Assembly (NCBI GenBank): GCA_002733865.1
Contig: NVXM01000008.1
Location: 1 to 64,000, forward strand
Direction of reading: 5' to 3'
DNA length: 64,000 bases
From: Sphingopyxis sp.
Lineage (GTDB): Bacteria; Pseudomonadota; Alphaproteobacteria; Sphingomonadales; Sphingomonadaceae
In this document: positions 1 through 7,618 of the stretch, one piece after another
How the letters are laid out: every line of letters begins with the position of its first letter
Numbering within the stretch: the first letter of the stretch is position 1
The notes under the pieces: model-generated
Told to the model about the DNA's origin: nothing
The model's database searches: none
What the model saw: the letters and a program-made list of their open reading frames with translations, nothing else
Made by a program: the position numbers and the translations under genes

Positions 1-296
1 GGGTCGAAACCAAAATCCTCGGCGAGATCGCGCCAGGTCGGGTTGCTGGCTTCGATCAGATTCAGCTTCCAGTCCCGGTGCCAGCGTTTCAACTGCTTTT
101 CGCGGGTGATGGCGAGTTCCATCGTGCCATATTGCTCGAACAGCACCAGCCTCTTGAGATTATAGCGCTTGGTAAATCCGTCCGCCAATCCCGCGCGGTG
201 CTGGTAGAGGCGGACGATCAGGTCTGATGTGACTCCGATATAAGGCAGTCCTCGGGTTTTGTTGGTGAGGATGTAGATGCAGGGCTGGAACGGCAT
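1..296 (-). CDS. GIY-YIG nuclease family protein (3' end cut off by window edge)
   Basis: Ninety-eight codons read from an ATG at 294-296 to the window edge without a stop, so the C-terminus is missing. The translation begins MPFQPCIYIL and carries the two halves of the GIY-YIG signature (IYIL at residues 7-10, YIGVT at 19-23), a following Arg29 in LIVRLYQHR, and the downstream block AITREKQLKRW (62-72) whose Glu sits where the family has its metal ligand. Small single-domain members of about 95-110 residues are common in alphaproteobacteria. They are usually called excinuclease-like or UPF0213-like, and their biological role is not established. No partner gene is visible. Confidence 0.85.
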   Translation of the reverse strand, partial: MPFQPCIYILTNKTRGLPYIGVTSDLIVRLYQHRAGLADGFTKRYNLKRLVLFEQYGTMELAITREKQLKRWHRDWKLNLIEASNPTWRDLAEDFGFD

Positions 297-382
297 GACG
301 GGAATTTAGGCTTCGGCAGGCGGGCGGGGAAGTTTCTGCTGTGCGTTATGCCGGGTCTGTCAAATTCGCTCGTTCATTCGTT

Positions 383-595
383 CGTCATCCTGAACTTGTT
401 TCAGGATCCCTCCAGGTTCGCGCTGTGCCGCCTTGAGATCCTGAAACTAGTTCAGGATGACGAGGGTGGGGTGATCCCTCCAGGTTCGCGCTGTGCCGCC
501 TGAGATCCTGAAACTAGTTCAGGATGACGAGGGTGGGGTGATCCCTCAAGGTTCGCGCTGTGCCGCCTGAGATCCTGAAACTAGTTCAGGATGAC
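383..595. repeat. Tandem array of palindromic intergenic repeat, about 67 bp x 3
   Basis: Three nearly identical units start at about 406, 474 and 541. Each unit has the text atccctccaggttcgcgctg near its start and an inverted repeat with arms ATCCTGAA and TTCAGGAT around a 5-base loop. Unit 1 carries one extra T in a CCTT/CCT position, and unit 3 has caagg for ccagg. A related half-element precedes the array at 383-407. The array lies in a 385-bp gap between two minus-strand genes. It resembles the short palindromic REP-like repeats scattered through sphingomonad genomes. No coding potential was seen. Confidence 0.8.
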
Positions 596-620
596 GATTC
601 TTCCTTTGGAATGACGCCTT

Positions 621-647
621 GTCAGTCCCGCCTGCGCGGGGATGACA
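621..647. repeat. Single REP-like palindrome
   Basis: Imperfect inverted repeat with a CCGC arm, a short CTGC turn and a GCGGGGATGAC arm. Its right arm is the same as the right arm of the element at 2423-2515, so it belongs to the same repeat family. It lies between the tandem array and the 3' end of the glycine-zipper gene and could act as a transcript end for neither or either side. Confidence 0.55.
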
Positions 648-681
648 GCGTAGCTTACCTCCCTACCCTACAGCCCCTCCC

Positions 682-1062
682 CTAGCGGCACTTCAACTCG
701 CCGCGGTCAATTTCGCGGCCCAGCAGGGCACCGCCGGCGGCGCCGAGGAGGGTGCCGAGGGTGCGATCGCCTTTGCTGTCAATTTCACGGCCGACCAGCG
801 CGCCGACGGCGCCGCCGATGATCAGGCCGGTGGTGCCATTATCGCGCTTGCAGTGATAGCGCCCGTCGCGACCGCGCCAGATGCGGTCATTGCGGCTGAG
901 CGGCTGCGGTTCGTAATAGCGGCCGCGGTCGTCATAGCGGCCCTTGTGGTGCTTGACCTTCTGCAGGCCGTAGGCGGGCGCGTGGCGTGGCGGGTCGGCG
1001 AGCGCTGCGGCGGAGGGGACCACCAGCGAGGCGGCGGCGAGGGTCATCAGGATATTGCGCAT
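682..1062 (-). CDS. Glycine-zipper 2TM domain periplasmic protein
   Basis: 126 residues. The N-terminus (MRNILMTLAAASLVVPSAAA) is a signal peptide with a likely cut after ALA near residue 22. A basic, Tyr/Arg-rich middle is followed by two glycine-zipper segments, GGAVGALVGREID (83-95) and GAAGGALLGREID (107-119), which repeat each other with the same GREID ending. Such proteins (rickettsia 17-kDa antigen / glycine-zipper 2TM type) are thought to insert in or lie against the outer membrane; here there is no lipobox. An AAGGGAG ribosome site lies just upstream of the ATG. Function unknown beyond envelope location. Confidence 0.85.
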   Translation of the reverse strand: MRNILMTLAAASLVVPSAAALADPPRHAPAYGLQKVKHHKGRYDDRGRYYEPQPLSRNDRIWRGRDGRYHCKRDNGTTGLIIGGAVGALVGREIDSKGDRTLGTLLGAAGGALLGREIDRGELKCR

Positions 1063-1179
1063 GGTTAAACTCCCTTGCAGTCATTTTTTGAACTGTCCCG
1101 GGTTTAGAAAGGCAAAGATGAACGACCAGTGACCTGATCGGTCAGCATCGGTGAAGATTGCGGGGTCAGCGCAAGGCGG

Positions 1180-1830
1180 TCAGGTTGAAGGCCCGGCAGA
1201 GGGCGCGGACAGATCCTGGTCCTCCCAGCCGCCGCCCATCATCGCATCGCCGAGGATGCCGCACTCGCTGGCCCTGGTGATGCTGCGGGCGAATCCGGCA
1301 TAGGGCGTGAGATTGTCCTGTTCGTTGGCGGCCCGGTCGCGCGTGGCGTTGCGGCGCGTCGGGTCGGTGGTGATGCCGGTGCCCTCGACCAGGCGGTTCA
1401 TCAGGTTGAAGATGCCGGTCACCGCGATCGTGTGGAACAGCGCCTTTTCGCTCCAGCCAGCGGCGTAGACATCGTCCGCGTCGCTGTCGCTGACGCTGGA
1501 CGGCGCCTGGGTCAGCTTGCGGGCATAGGCGAGCAGCGGCAGCAACCGTTCGTCGAGCCCCGCCGCAGCGGGATCGGAGACCAGCAATTCGAAACATTCC
1601 GGCGCTATGCCGTGGACCTCGGCAAAGCTGCGGTGGGAATTATAGGAGAAGTCGCACTGGTTGAGCCCTGACACATAGGCCGCGATCAGCTCGCGCTCGG
1701 CGATGCTGAGCGGTGACGGGCCGCGCAATATCGTGTCATGATAATCGCACAGCGATTCGAAACCCTCGCTGTGGGTGGCGAAGACCTCGATCATTTCGGG
1801 ATTGGCGGGCAGTGAGGGAAATTTTGACAT
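1180..1830 (-). CDS. AhpD/carboxymuconolactone decarboxylase-like peroxidase-related protein with CxxS
   Basis: 216 residues from the ATG at 1828-1830, which has AAAGAG upstream; a GTG two codons earlier is possible. The region AERELIAAYVSGLNQCDFSYNSH matches the AhpD-like core: an acidic residue block, then the redox motif, then a His four residues after its last position. In this protein the motif reads C59-D-F-S62, so the second cysteine of the usual CxxC is serine, and H66 is kept. Family members reduce peroxides with a relay of Glu, Cys and His. With one cysteine the usual disulfide chemistry is not possible, so activity is uncertain. No partner reductase is adjacent. Confidence 0.75.
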   Translation of the reverse strand: MSKFPSLPANPEMIEVFATHSEGFESLCDYHDTILRGPSPLSIAERELIAAYVSGLNQCDFSYNSHRSFAEVHGIAPECFELLVSDPAAAGLDERLLPLLAYARKLTQAPSSVSDSDADDVYAAGWSEKALFHTIAVTGIFNLMNRLVEGTGITTDPTRRNATRDRAANEQDNLTPYAGFARSITRASECGILGDAMMGGGWEDQDLSAPSAGPST

Positions 1831-2039
1831 GGGCACGGCTCTTTCAGCAAGGCTTCGATGCCCGATCGACCGCGCTTGTGGGGAGCGGTCGATAGCGACA
1901 GACCGCCAACCTGCGCAGCATAGTAATAAGGATAGATTAAAATGCGCAGATATAATCCGCGCAGTGCTGGCGGCGGTGCGATGCCGGGAGGAACAAATCG
2001 GGCGGCCATGCGTTGACGGGGTAACAGAAAGAGGACTTT

Positions 2040-2393
2040 ATGACCGAGAAACAGAACAGCAATCAGACCAGTGTCAACCAGTCGCAGCGCGACGATGCGC
2101 AGGCCCAGAAAGTCGCCGATCAGGCGCAGACGCAGACCAGGGCGAAGCTGGAGTATGTGTCGAACAGCCGCCGCGACGACCAGAGCGATCCGGCGCAGAT
2201 CATCCCCGATGATACGCAGGACACGGTCGATCATATGAAACAGATGGCGGAAGGCGGGCGGATTGATGACGGTGCCTTTGCCGGCGAGCGGAATGATGAT
2301 GACGAGGAAAGCGATCTCGGGATTTTGGACAAGGCGGAGGATGATGCGCCGTTGAGCGAGAAGGGTGGCGCGGATTTTGGGAATAGTGGGTGA
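2040..2393 (+). CDS. Acidic, disordered small protein, unknown function
   Basis: 117 residues starting at an ATG with GAAAGAGG upstream. The sequence is very rich in Gln, Asn, Asp, Glu and Ser, has no cysteine or tryptophan, and lacks a signal peptide or membrane segment, so it is probably soluble and largely disordered. The tail is strongly acidic (a DDDEESD block). Similar acidic small proteins are often annotated only as hypothetical in sphingomonads. Codon use and GC look like the neighbours. Neither flanking gene suggests a job. Confidence 0.6.
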   Translation: MTEKQNSNQTSVNQSQRDDAQAQKVADQAQTQTRAKLEYVSNSRRDDQSDPAQIIPDDTQDTVDHMKQMAEGGRIDDGAFAGERNDDDEESDLGILDKAEDDAPLSEKGGADFGNSG

Positions 2394-2422
2394 GGATGTC
2401 AGACGACCGCTTGATTATCCGT

Positions 2423-2515
2423 TGTCATCCCCGCCAAGGCGGGAAGCCAGTGAATGAACAAAGCCGCTGCGCGACATTTTTATTGGACTGGATCCCCGCC
2501 TGCGCGGGGATGACA
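2423..2515. repeat. 93-bp palindromic (REPIN/MITE-like) element
   Basis: Perfect 12-base inverted arms, TGTCATCCCCGC at 2423-2434 and GCGGGGATGACA at 2504-2515, enclose a 69-base centre. Each end also forms its own small hairpin (CCCCGCCaaGGCGGG on the left, CCCCGCctGCGGGG on the right). This two-hairpin layout is that of a REPIN or very small non-autonomous element. It sits between the acidic small protein and the A+T-rich gene pair that follows. Confidence 0.7.
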
Positions 2516-2592
2516 GGTTAGGGGGATAGCGAAATTAGTGCACTGTCACCGTGATTGCCAATGTATTCAATAACGGCGACACCGTGACTATA

Positions 2593-3237
2593 TTAATTCA
2601 ATCCAAATATTTTCGTAATAAAATCGTCTATTTTCTCCCAGCCAATAATCACAGACATTGATGAGAATATACCGAGCGCGGCTACATACGCCGTCAGCAC
2701 CGTCTGGCGTAATTTCCGCCGTCGATCTCGGATTCGGTTCTCAACTTCAATCTGATCCAGTAGAAAGGCAACCAATGTCGCCAACATTTGGGCAACGTAA
2801 ATCGCATCTTCCTCGTTTCCTGATTCAAACGAAATTGCCAGCCTCTCGATTTGGTCCTCAATCTTCTGCGAAAACTCATCAAGGGCAGCGAGCTTAGAAT
2901 ATGGAATACCCGATCGATCGATAATTAACGAGTAGAGCTTTAACCTTTCAACGCTCGGGTGTTGCACGTACGCATCAATCGCAAGATAGCGGTCAATGGT
3001 CCTTTCGTCGTCACGAACAAAGAAATTCAGGAAACTTGACCTATTGCGGTTATGATAATCATACGAGGAAACGACAATTTGATCTAGCCCCGCCTCTCTA
3101 AGAGAGAAATACCCGACAAGGTCCGATATGGAATCACTGCTCGCTGCAAGAACTTTTGGAGATGGCGACCCAGCACCGATAACTGCAAATCTGGCTGGCG
3201 ATTCCAGATTGATCCGACCGTCAATGATATCGGTCAA
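2593..3237 (-). CDS. Unknown protein with C-terminal membrane segment, partner of adjacent GTPase
   Basis: 214 residues. The start is a TTG whose last two bases form part of the TGA stop of the upstream GTPase gene (TTGA overlap), which implies coupled translation; the next in-frame Met is deep inside the protein. The N-terminal half is soluble, with a run FAVIGAGSPSPK and many acidic residues. A basic stretch (RIRDRRRKLRQ, about 170-180) then precedes one hydrophobic segment of about 20 residues (TAYVAALGIFSSMSVIIGW), so the soluble body probably faces the cytoplasm. I do not recognise the family. The gene is clearly A+T-richer than its surroundings and ends near the window's REP element, which suggests acquisition with the GTPase. 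Confidence 0.7.
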   Translation of the reverse strand: MTDIIDGRINLESPARFAVIGAGSPSPKVLAASSDSISDLVGYFSLREAGLDQIVVSSYDYHNRNRSSFLNFFVRDDERTIDRYLAIDAYVQHPSVERLKLYSLIIDRSGIPYSKLAALDEFSQKIEDQIERLAISFESGNEEDAIYVAQMLATLVAFLLDQIEVENRIRDRRRKLRQTVLTAYVAALGIFSSMSVIIGWEKIDDFITKIFGLN

Positions 3238-4034
3238 TTTGAAATAGCCTTTAGCAAAGTGGCTACATCCGAAGCAGACATGTTGGAAAATGGTAAAAAG
3301 ACTTCAACATCGCGGTACGGAGAAGCAGCTTTAAAAATATCCCTCACTTGATTGGCCAAGCTCAACATACCGCGCGATGAATCATCAGATGTTTGCCATT
3401 GATCTGACTTATTGGCCACAATGACAATCTTATCAATTATTAGATTTTGGTCTATTGCCGCATGACTAACTTGCTTGGCTAACTCAACGTGCTCCGAGAC
3501 TCGCCCCGCTGAAATTTCTTCTGCGGCACCCTCAGGATTATGATCGATAAAGAAAAGAATTCGGACTGACATTGCTTGAACGGTAAATTGTATATGGTTT
3601 TTTGCGCCAACGGAATCAACGAGCATCACCTGCTGTGGCGGCTCTGTATCAGGAATCCGCACCAATTGCCCGTATGGCCTAGCTGTCTCTTTTCCATCGT
3701 ATGCTCGACTAACTGTCGCATCTAGAAAAGTGGTCTTTCCAGAGGAAGCCAATCCTATGAGTCCTATCCCCATAGAATTGGCAATTTGTTCATTGACATG
3801 TTCTATCGGAATTCGAGAGTTAGGATTTGGAGGTGCTATGTACTTTGGTTTGGAAACAACGATTCCAAGGGCGATATAAACACCAAATCCTATCAACACC
3901 CAATCCGAGTATGGAATATCGGCAAATCTAAAACCAGCGAATGCCACGATTGACGAAAATATCGCAACTCGGCTGAATGTTGCATCAAAAAAACTAAGAG
4001 TGTTTTGCCCCCAAGACTTAATGTATTTTTTCAT
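3234..4034 (-). CDS. Membrane-anchored P-loop GTPase of unknown function
   Basis: 266 residues from the ATG at 4032-4034. The reading frame is open further upstream, but that part only reads nrdB out of frame. Two hydrophobic segments (about 20-37 and 44-60) form an N-terminal membrane hairpin. A GTPase core follows: P-loop GLASSGKTT (94-102), DSVG (140-143) as the Walker B/G3 motif and NKSD (208-211) as G4. It starts 8 bases after the nrdB stop and overlaps the next gene by the TTGA junction. By hand count, GC is about 40% in 3241-3300 versus about 60% in nrdB at 4261-4320. The GTPase fold is well supported; the role is not known. It may ride on the nrdB transcript. Confidence 0.8.
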   Translation of the reverse strand: MKKYIKSWGQNTLSFFDATFSRVAIFSSIVAFAGFRFADIPYSDWVLIGFGVYIALGIVVSKPKYIAPPNPNSRIPIEHVNEQIANSMGIGLIGLASSGKTTFLDATVSRAYDGKETARPYGQLVRIPDTEPPQQVMLVDSVGAKNHIQFTVQAMSVRILFFIDHNPEGAAEEISAGRVSEHVELAKQVSHAAIDQNLIIDKIVIVANKSDQWQTSDDSSRGMLSLANQVRDIFKAASPYRDVEVFLPFSNMSASDVATLLKAISN

Positions 4035-4041
4035 CGCCCCC

Positions 4042-5094
4042 CTACTCCGCAGCAACCCCCGCATCAGCAAACATATCCGGCCCGTCATCCGCCGCTGTGT
4101 CATCTTCATTGGCGACCTTGCCCTTGCGCTTGTCGAAGCTGGACCAGACGTCGTTCCACTCGCCCTTGGTCGCGCCCTTGGAATATTCGGTCGCGCGGGC
4201 TTCGAAGAAATTGGCATGCTCGACGCCGTTGAGCAGCGGGGCGAGCCACGGCAGCGGGTGGTCTTCGATCATGTAGATCGGCTGGAAGCCGAGCTGGCCG
4301 AGGCGCCAGTCGGCGATATAGCGGATGTAGCGCTTGATTTCCTTGGCGGTCATGCCGGTCACCGGGCCGTCGCTAAACGCGAGGTCGATGAAGGCATCCT
4401 CCAGCCGCACGGTCTTCTGGCAGCAGTCGATGATGTCGTCGCGCACCGACTTGGTCAGGCAGTCGCGTTCCTCGACGAAGGTGTGGAACATCTTGATGAT
4501 GCCCTCGCAGTGCAGGCTTTCGTCGCGGACCGACCAGGAGACGATCTGGCCCATGCCCTTCATCTTGTTGAAGCGCGGGAAGTTCATCAGCATGGCGAAG
4601 CTCGCGAACAGCTGCAGCCCCTCGGTGAAGCCGCCGAACATCGCCAGCGTCTTGGCGATATCCTCGTCATTCTCGACGCCGAACGTGCCCATATAATCGT
4701 GCTTGTCCTTCATCGCTTCATATTCGAGGAACATCGAATATTCGCTTTCCGGCATGCCGATGGTGTCGAGCAGGTGGCTGTAGGCGGCGATGTGGACGGT
4801 TTCCATGTTGCTGAAGGCGGTCAGCATCATCTTGATCTCGGTCGGCTTGAACACCCGGCCATATTTGTCGTGATAGCAGTCCTGCACCTCGACATCGGCC
4901 TGGGTGAAGAAGCGGAAAATCTGGGTGAGCAGGTTGCGCTCGTGCTCGGTCAGCTTCTGGGCCCAGTCGCGGCAATCCTCGCCGAGCGGCACTTCCTCCG
5001 GCATCCAGTGGATCTGCTGCTGGCGTTTCCAGAAATCATAGGCCCAGGGATATTCGAAGGGCTTGTAGGTTTTGCGTGCTTCCAGAAGTGACAT
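4042..5094 (-). CDS. nrdB: Ribonucleoside-diphosphate reductase class Ia, beta subunit
   Basis: 350 residues. This is the radical-generating subunit that pairs with NrdA to make deoxyribonucleotides. The diiron and radical residues are visible: D67, E98 and H101 (NMETVHIAAY), radical tyrosine Y105 seven residues after E98, E158 in FTEGL, and E192/H195 in RDESLHCEG. The C-terminal tail is acidic with a short hydrophobic end, as expected for docking to NrdA. It lies on the same strand as nrdA but 325 bases downstream and behind a hairpin terminator, so it probably has its own promoter within that gap. The A+T-rich GTPase gene starts 8 bases after its stop. Confidence 0.97.
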   Translation of the reverse strand: MSLLEARKTYKPFEYPWAYDFWKRQQQIHWMPEEVPLGEDCRDWAQKLTEHERNLLTQIFRFFTQADVEVQDCYHDKYGRVFKPTEIKMMLTAFSNMETVHIAAYSHLLDTIGMPESEYSMFLEYEAMKDKHDYMGTFGVENDEDIAKTLAMFGGFTEGLQLFASFAMLMNFPRFNKMKGMGQIVSWSVRDESLHCEGIIKMFHTFVEERDCLTKSVRDDIIDCCQKTVRLEDAFIDLAFSDGPVTGMTAKEIKRYIRYIADWRLGQLGFQPIYMIEDHPLPWLAPLLNGVEHANFFEARATEYSKGATKGEWNDVWSSFDKRKGKVANEDDTAADDGPDMFADAGVAAE

Positions 5095-5159
5095 GGTTAC
5101 TCGTTCTCCGCTTTACTGTCGTCGGCCTCGGCTCTGACCGGGGCGTCATTCAATCTCGT

Positions 5160-5332
5160 TTCACCCTCTCCCCGGCGGGGAGAGGCAACGCAGACTTGGC
5201 AGCTTGTCTGCCTGGTCGAAGTCGGTGAGGGGGGTCGACCCGCTGGTGCAGTGCACCCTCACCCAGCTTCGGCTAAATTCGCGTTCCGCTAATTAAGCCT
5301 GCGCAACCCTCTCCCTTAAGGGAGAGGAATAG
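5160..5332. repeat. Intergenic repeat with a palindrome at each end (copy 1)
   Basis: The 325-bp gap between nrdA and nrdB holds an element bounded by the hairpins CCTCTCCCCGGCGGGGAGAGG (arms CCTCTCCCC/GGGGAGAGG, about 5166-5186) and CCTCTCCCttaaGGGAGAGG (about 5311-5330). Its body includes gtgcaccctcacccagcttcg (about 5255-5275). The same body text and the same CTCTCCC/GGGAGA ends recur at 53297-53565, so this is a dispersed family. Because it lies just upstream of nrdB, it must contribute to or carry the nrdB promoter region. Confidence 0.65.
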
Positions 5333-5350
5333 TTCGCGCCTCTACTTCCG

Positions 5351-5393
5351 AATAAAATGGCCTCCTCCCAAAAGGAGCGAAAGGGGAGGAGGC
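5351..5393 (-). terminator. Hairpin terminator after nrdA
   Basis: A perfect 10-bp stem, GCCTCCTCCC (5360-5369) with GGGAGGAGGC (5384-5393), is followed on the minus strand by ATTTTATT (5351-5358). It lies 27 bases past the nrdA stop and is oriented to end nrdA transcription before nrdB. Confidence 0.7.
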
Positions 5394-5419
5394 AGTGGGC
5401 AAAGCCCGTGCCGCGCCGG

Positions 5420-7483
5420 TTACTGACAAGCCAGACATTCGTCATAATCGGTGGTGCCGGCGGTGGTCATCAGTTCGACCGTTTTCGGGTCGAGCGTGTT
5501 GTCGGCTTCGACGCCGCCGCCGGTGGGCTCGCTCATGATCGTCTCGCCACCGGCGAAACCGGCGCGCTGAATTGATTTCGAGCGCAGATAATAGAGCGAC
5601 TTGATGCCGAGCTCCCAGGCGCGGAAGTGGAGCATCAGGAGGTCCCACTTGTCGACATCGGCCGGGATGAACAGGTTCAGCGACTGCGCCTGATCGATAT
5701 AGGGCGTGCGGTCGGCGGCGAGTTCGAGCAGCCAGCGCTGGTCGATCTCGAAGCTGGTCTTGTACGTGTCCTTCTCCTCGGGCGAGAGGAAGTCGAGATG
5801 CTGGACGCTGCCGCCCTTCTCGAGGATCGAGTTCCAGACATTGTTGCTGTCCTTGCTCTTTTCCTGGAGCAGTTTCAGCAGGTGCGGGTTCTTGACCACG
5901 AAGCTGCCCGAGAGCGTCTTGTGGGTGTAGATGTTCGCCGGGATCGGCTCGATGCAGGCCGAGGCGCCGCCGCAGATGATGCTGATCGAGGCGGTCGGGG
6001 CGATCGCCATCTTGCAGGAAAAGCGCTCCATCACGCCCTGATCGGCGGCATCCGGGCACGGCCCGCGTTCCTTGGCCAGCATCATGCTGGCTTCCGATGC
6101 TTTCGCCGAAACATGCTTGAAGATCTTGAAATTCCAGGACTTTGCCATCGCGCTTTCGAAGCCGAGGCCGCGCGCCTGCAGGAAGCTGTGGAAGCCCATC
6201 ACGCCGAGGCCGACGCTGCGCTCGCGCTCCGCCGAATATTTCGCCCGCGCCATTTCATCGGGCGCGCGGTCGATATAATCCTGCAGCACATTGTCGAGGA
6301 AGCGCATGACATCCTCGATGAAATTCTTGTCGACCGACCATTCGTCCCAGGTTTCGAGATTGAGCGACGACAGGCAGCAGACCGCAGTGCGATCCTCGCC
6401 GAGATGGTCGCGGCCGGTGGGCAGCGTGATCTCGGAGCAGAGATTCGAGGTGGACACCTTGAGGCCGAGATCGCGGTGATGCTTGGGCATCATCCGGTTC
6501 ACCGTATCGCTGAAAATGATATAGGGCTCACCCGTCGCCAGCCGCGTTTCGACCAGCTTCTGGAACAGGCTGCGCGCATCAACCGTGCTGCGGACCGAGC
6601 CGTCCTTGGGCGACTTGAGCTCGAATTCGGTGCCGTCGCGCACCGCTTCCATGAACTCGTCGGTCAGCAGAACGCCGTGATGCAGGTTCAGAGCTTTTCG
6701 GTTAAAGTCACCGGAAGGCTTTCTGATTTCAAGAAATTCCTCGATCTCCGGATGGTTGACGTCAAGATAGCATGCCGCCGAACCGCGGCGCAGCGAGCCC
6801 TGCGAAATCGCCAGCGTGAGGCTGTCCATCACCCGCACGAACGGGATGATGCCCGAAGTCTTGCCATTCAGGCCAACCGGCTCACCAATGCCGCGGACGC
6901 TGCCCCAATAGGTGCCGATGCCGCCGCCGCGCGACGCGAGCCAGACATTCTCGTTCCAGGTGTTAACGATGCCGCCGAGACTGTCATCGACGCTGTTGAG
7001 ATAGCAGCTGATCGGCAAGCCGCGTCCGGTGCCGCCATTGGACAGCACGGGCGTCGCAGGCATGAACCAGAGCCGCGAGATATAGTCGTAGAGCCGCTGG
7101 GCATGTTCCTGGTCGTCGGCATAGGCATCGGCGACGCGAGCAAACAGGTCCTGATAGGATTCGCCGGGCAACAGATAGCGATCGTTGAGCGTTTCCTTGC
7201 CGAAATCGGTCAGCAGAGCATCGCGGCTGGTGTCCAGCTCGATCTTGAACCGGCGCTTCTCGACACTGTGGCTGTCGCGCTCTGCCTTCAGCTCTTTCTC
7301 TTCATTGGCCTTGGCTGAAGCCGCTTCGGCAGCCGCTTTCTTGCTGACCTCCGGTTCGCTGACCGGTCCGGTGTTTTCGGTTTTGCTTTTTGGCGTATCC
7401 AATACTTCAGCGCCCATGTCACTCTCACTCACATCTGTTCCGGAACCAACGTCGTTGTCACGGTTATCTCTAAAATCCATCAA
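5420..7483 (-). CDS. nrdA: Ribonucleoside-diphosphate reductase class Ia, alpha subunit
   Basis: 687 residues; the catalytic subunit. Redox cysteine in PISCYLN (about 160), the radical-site triplet NLCSE (about 348-352), and the C-terminal shuttle pair ECLACQ are all present, with GGRG-like substrate-site text (ASRGGGIG) between. The first 75 residues are a low-complexity Ser/Ala/Lys/Glu tail, not an ATP-cone, and NrdB lacks one too, so the usual dATP activity switch is not visible. The ATG has a GGGGGC sequence upstream. A long hairpin-rich leader precedes the gene, so control is likely at the RNA or promoter level. Confidence 0.97.
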   Translation of the reverse strand: MMDFRDNRDNDVGSGTDVSESDMGAEVLDTPKSKTENTGPVSEPEVSKKAAAEAASAKANEEKELKAERDSHSVEKRRFKIELDTSRDALLTDFGKETLNDRYLLPGESYQDLFARVADAYADDQEHAQRLYDYISRLWFMPATPVLSNGGTGRGLPISCYLNSVDDSLGGIVNTWNENVWLASRGGGIGTYWGSVRGIGEPVGLNGKTSGIIPFVRVMDSLTLAISQGSLRRGSAACYLDVNHPEIEEFLEIRKPSGDFNRKALNLHHGVLLTDEFMEAVRDGTEFELKSPKDGSVRSTVDARSLFQKLVETRLATGEPYIIFSDTVNRMMPKHHRDLGLKVSTSNLCSEITLPTGRDHLGEDRTAVCCLSSLNLETWDEWSVDKNFIEDVMRFLDNVLQDYIDRAPDEMARAKYSAERERSVGLGVMGFHSFLQARGLGFESAMAKSWNFKIFKHVSAKASEASMMLAKERGPCPDAADQGVMERFSCKMAIAPTASISIICGGASACIEPIPANIYTHKTLSGSFVVKNPHLLKLLQEKSKDSNNVWNSILEKGGSVQHLDFLSPEEKDTYKTSFEIDQRWLLELAADRTPYIDQAQSLNLFIPADVDKWDLLMLHFRAWELGIKSLYYLRSKSIQRAGFAGGETIMSEPTGGGVEADNTLDPKTVELMTTAGTTDYDECLACQ

Positions 7484-7618
7484 AGCCCCCTAAAATCACA
7501 CTACTAATCCAACGATCACAACGGCCTATCAGCCGATCGATCAGCGGGACTTTTTCCGGGCATTTGTTCCTGTCTTGTTCGACTCGGGTCGAAGCTCTCA
7601 CTCTAACAGTTTTGACAC

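Noticed and set aside
5627..7318. Long open frame of 563 codons on the plus strand across nrdA
   Set aside because: It is a shadow of a high-GC coding gene: nrdA on the other strand has all catalytic residues, and the opposite frame has no known motif.
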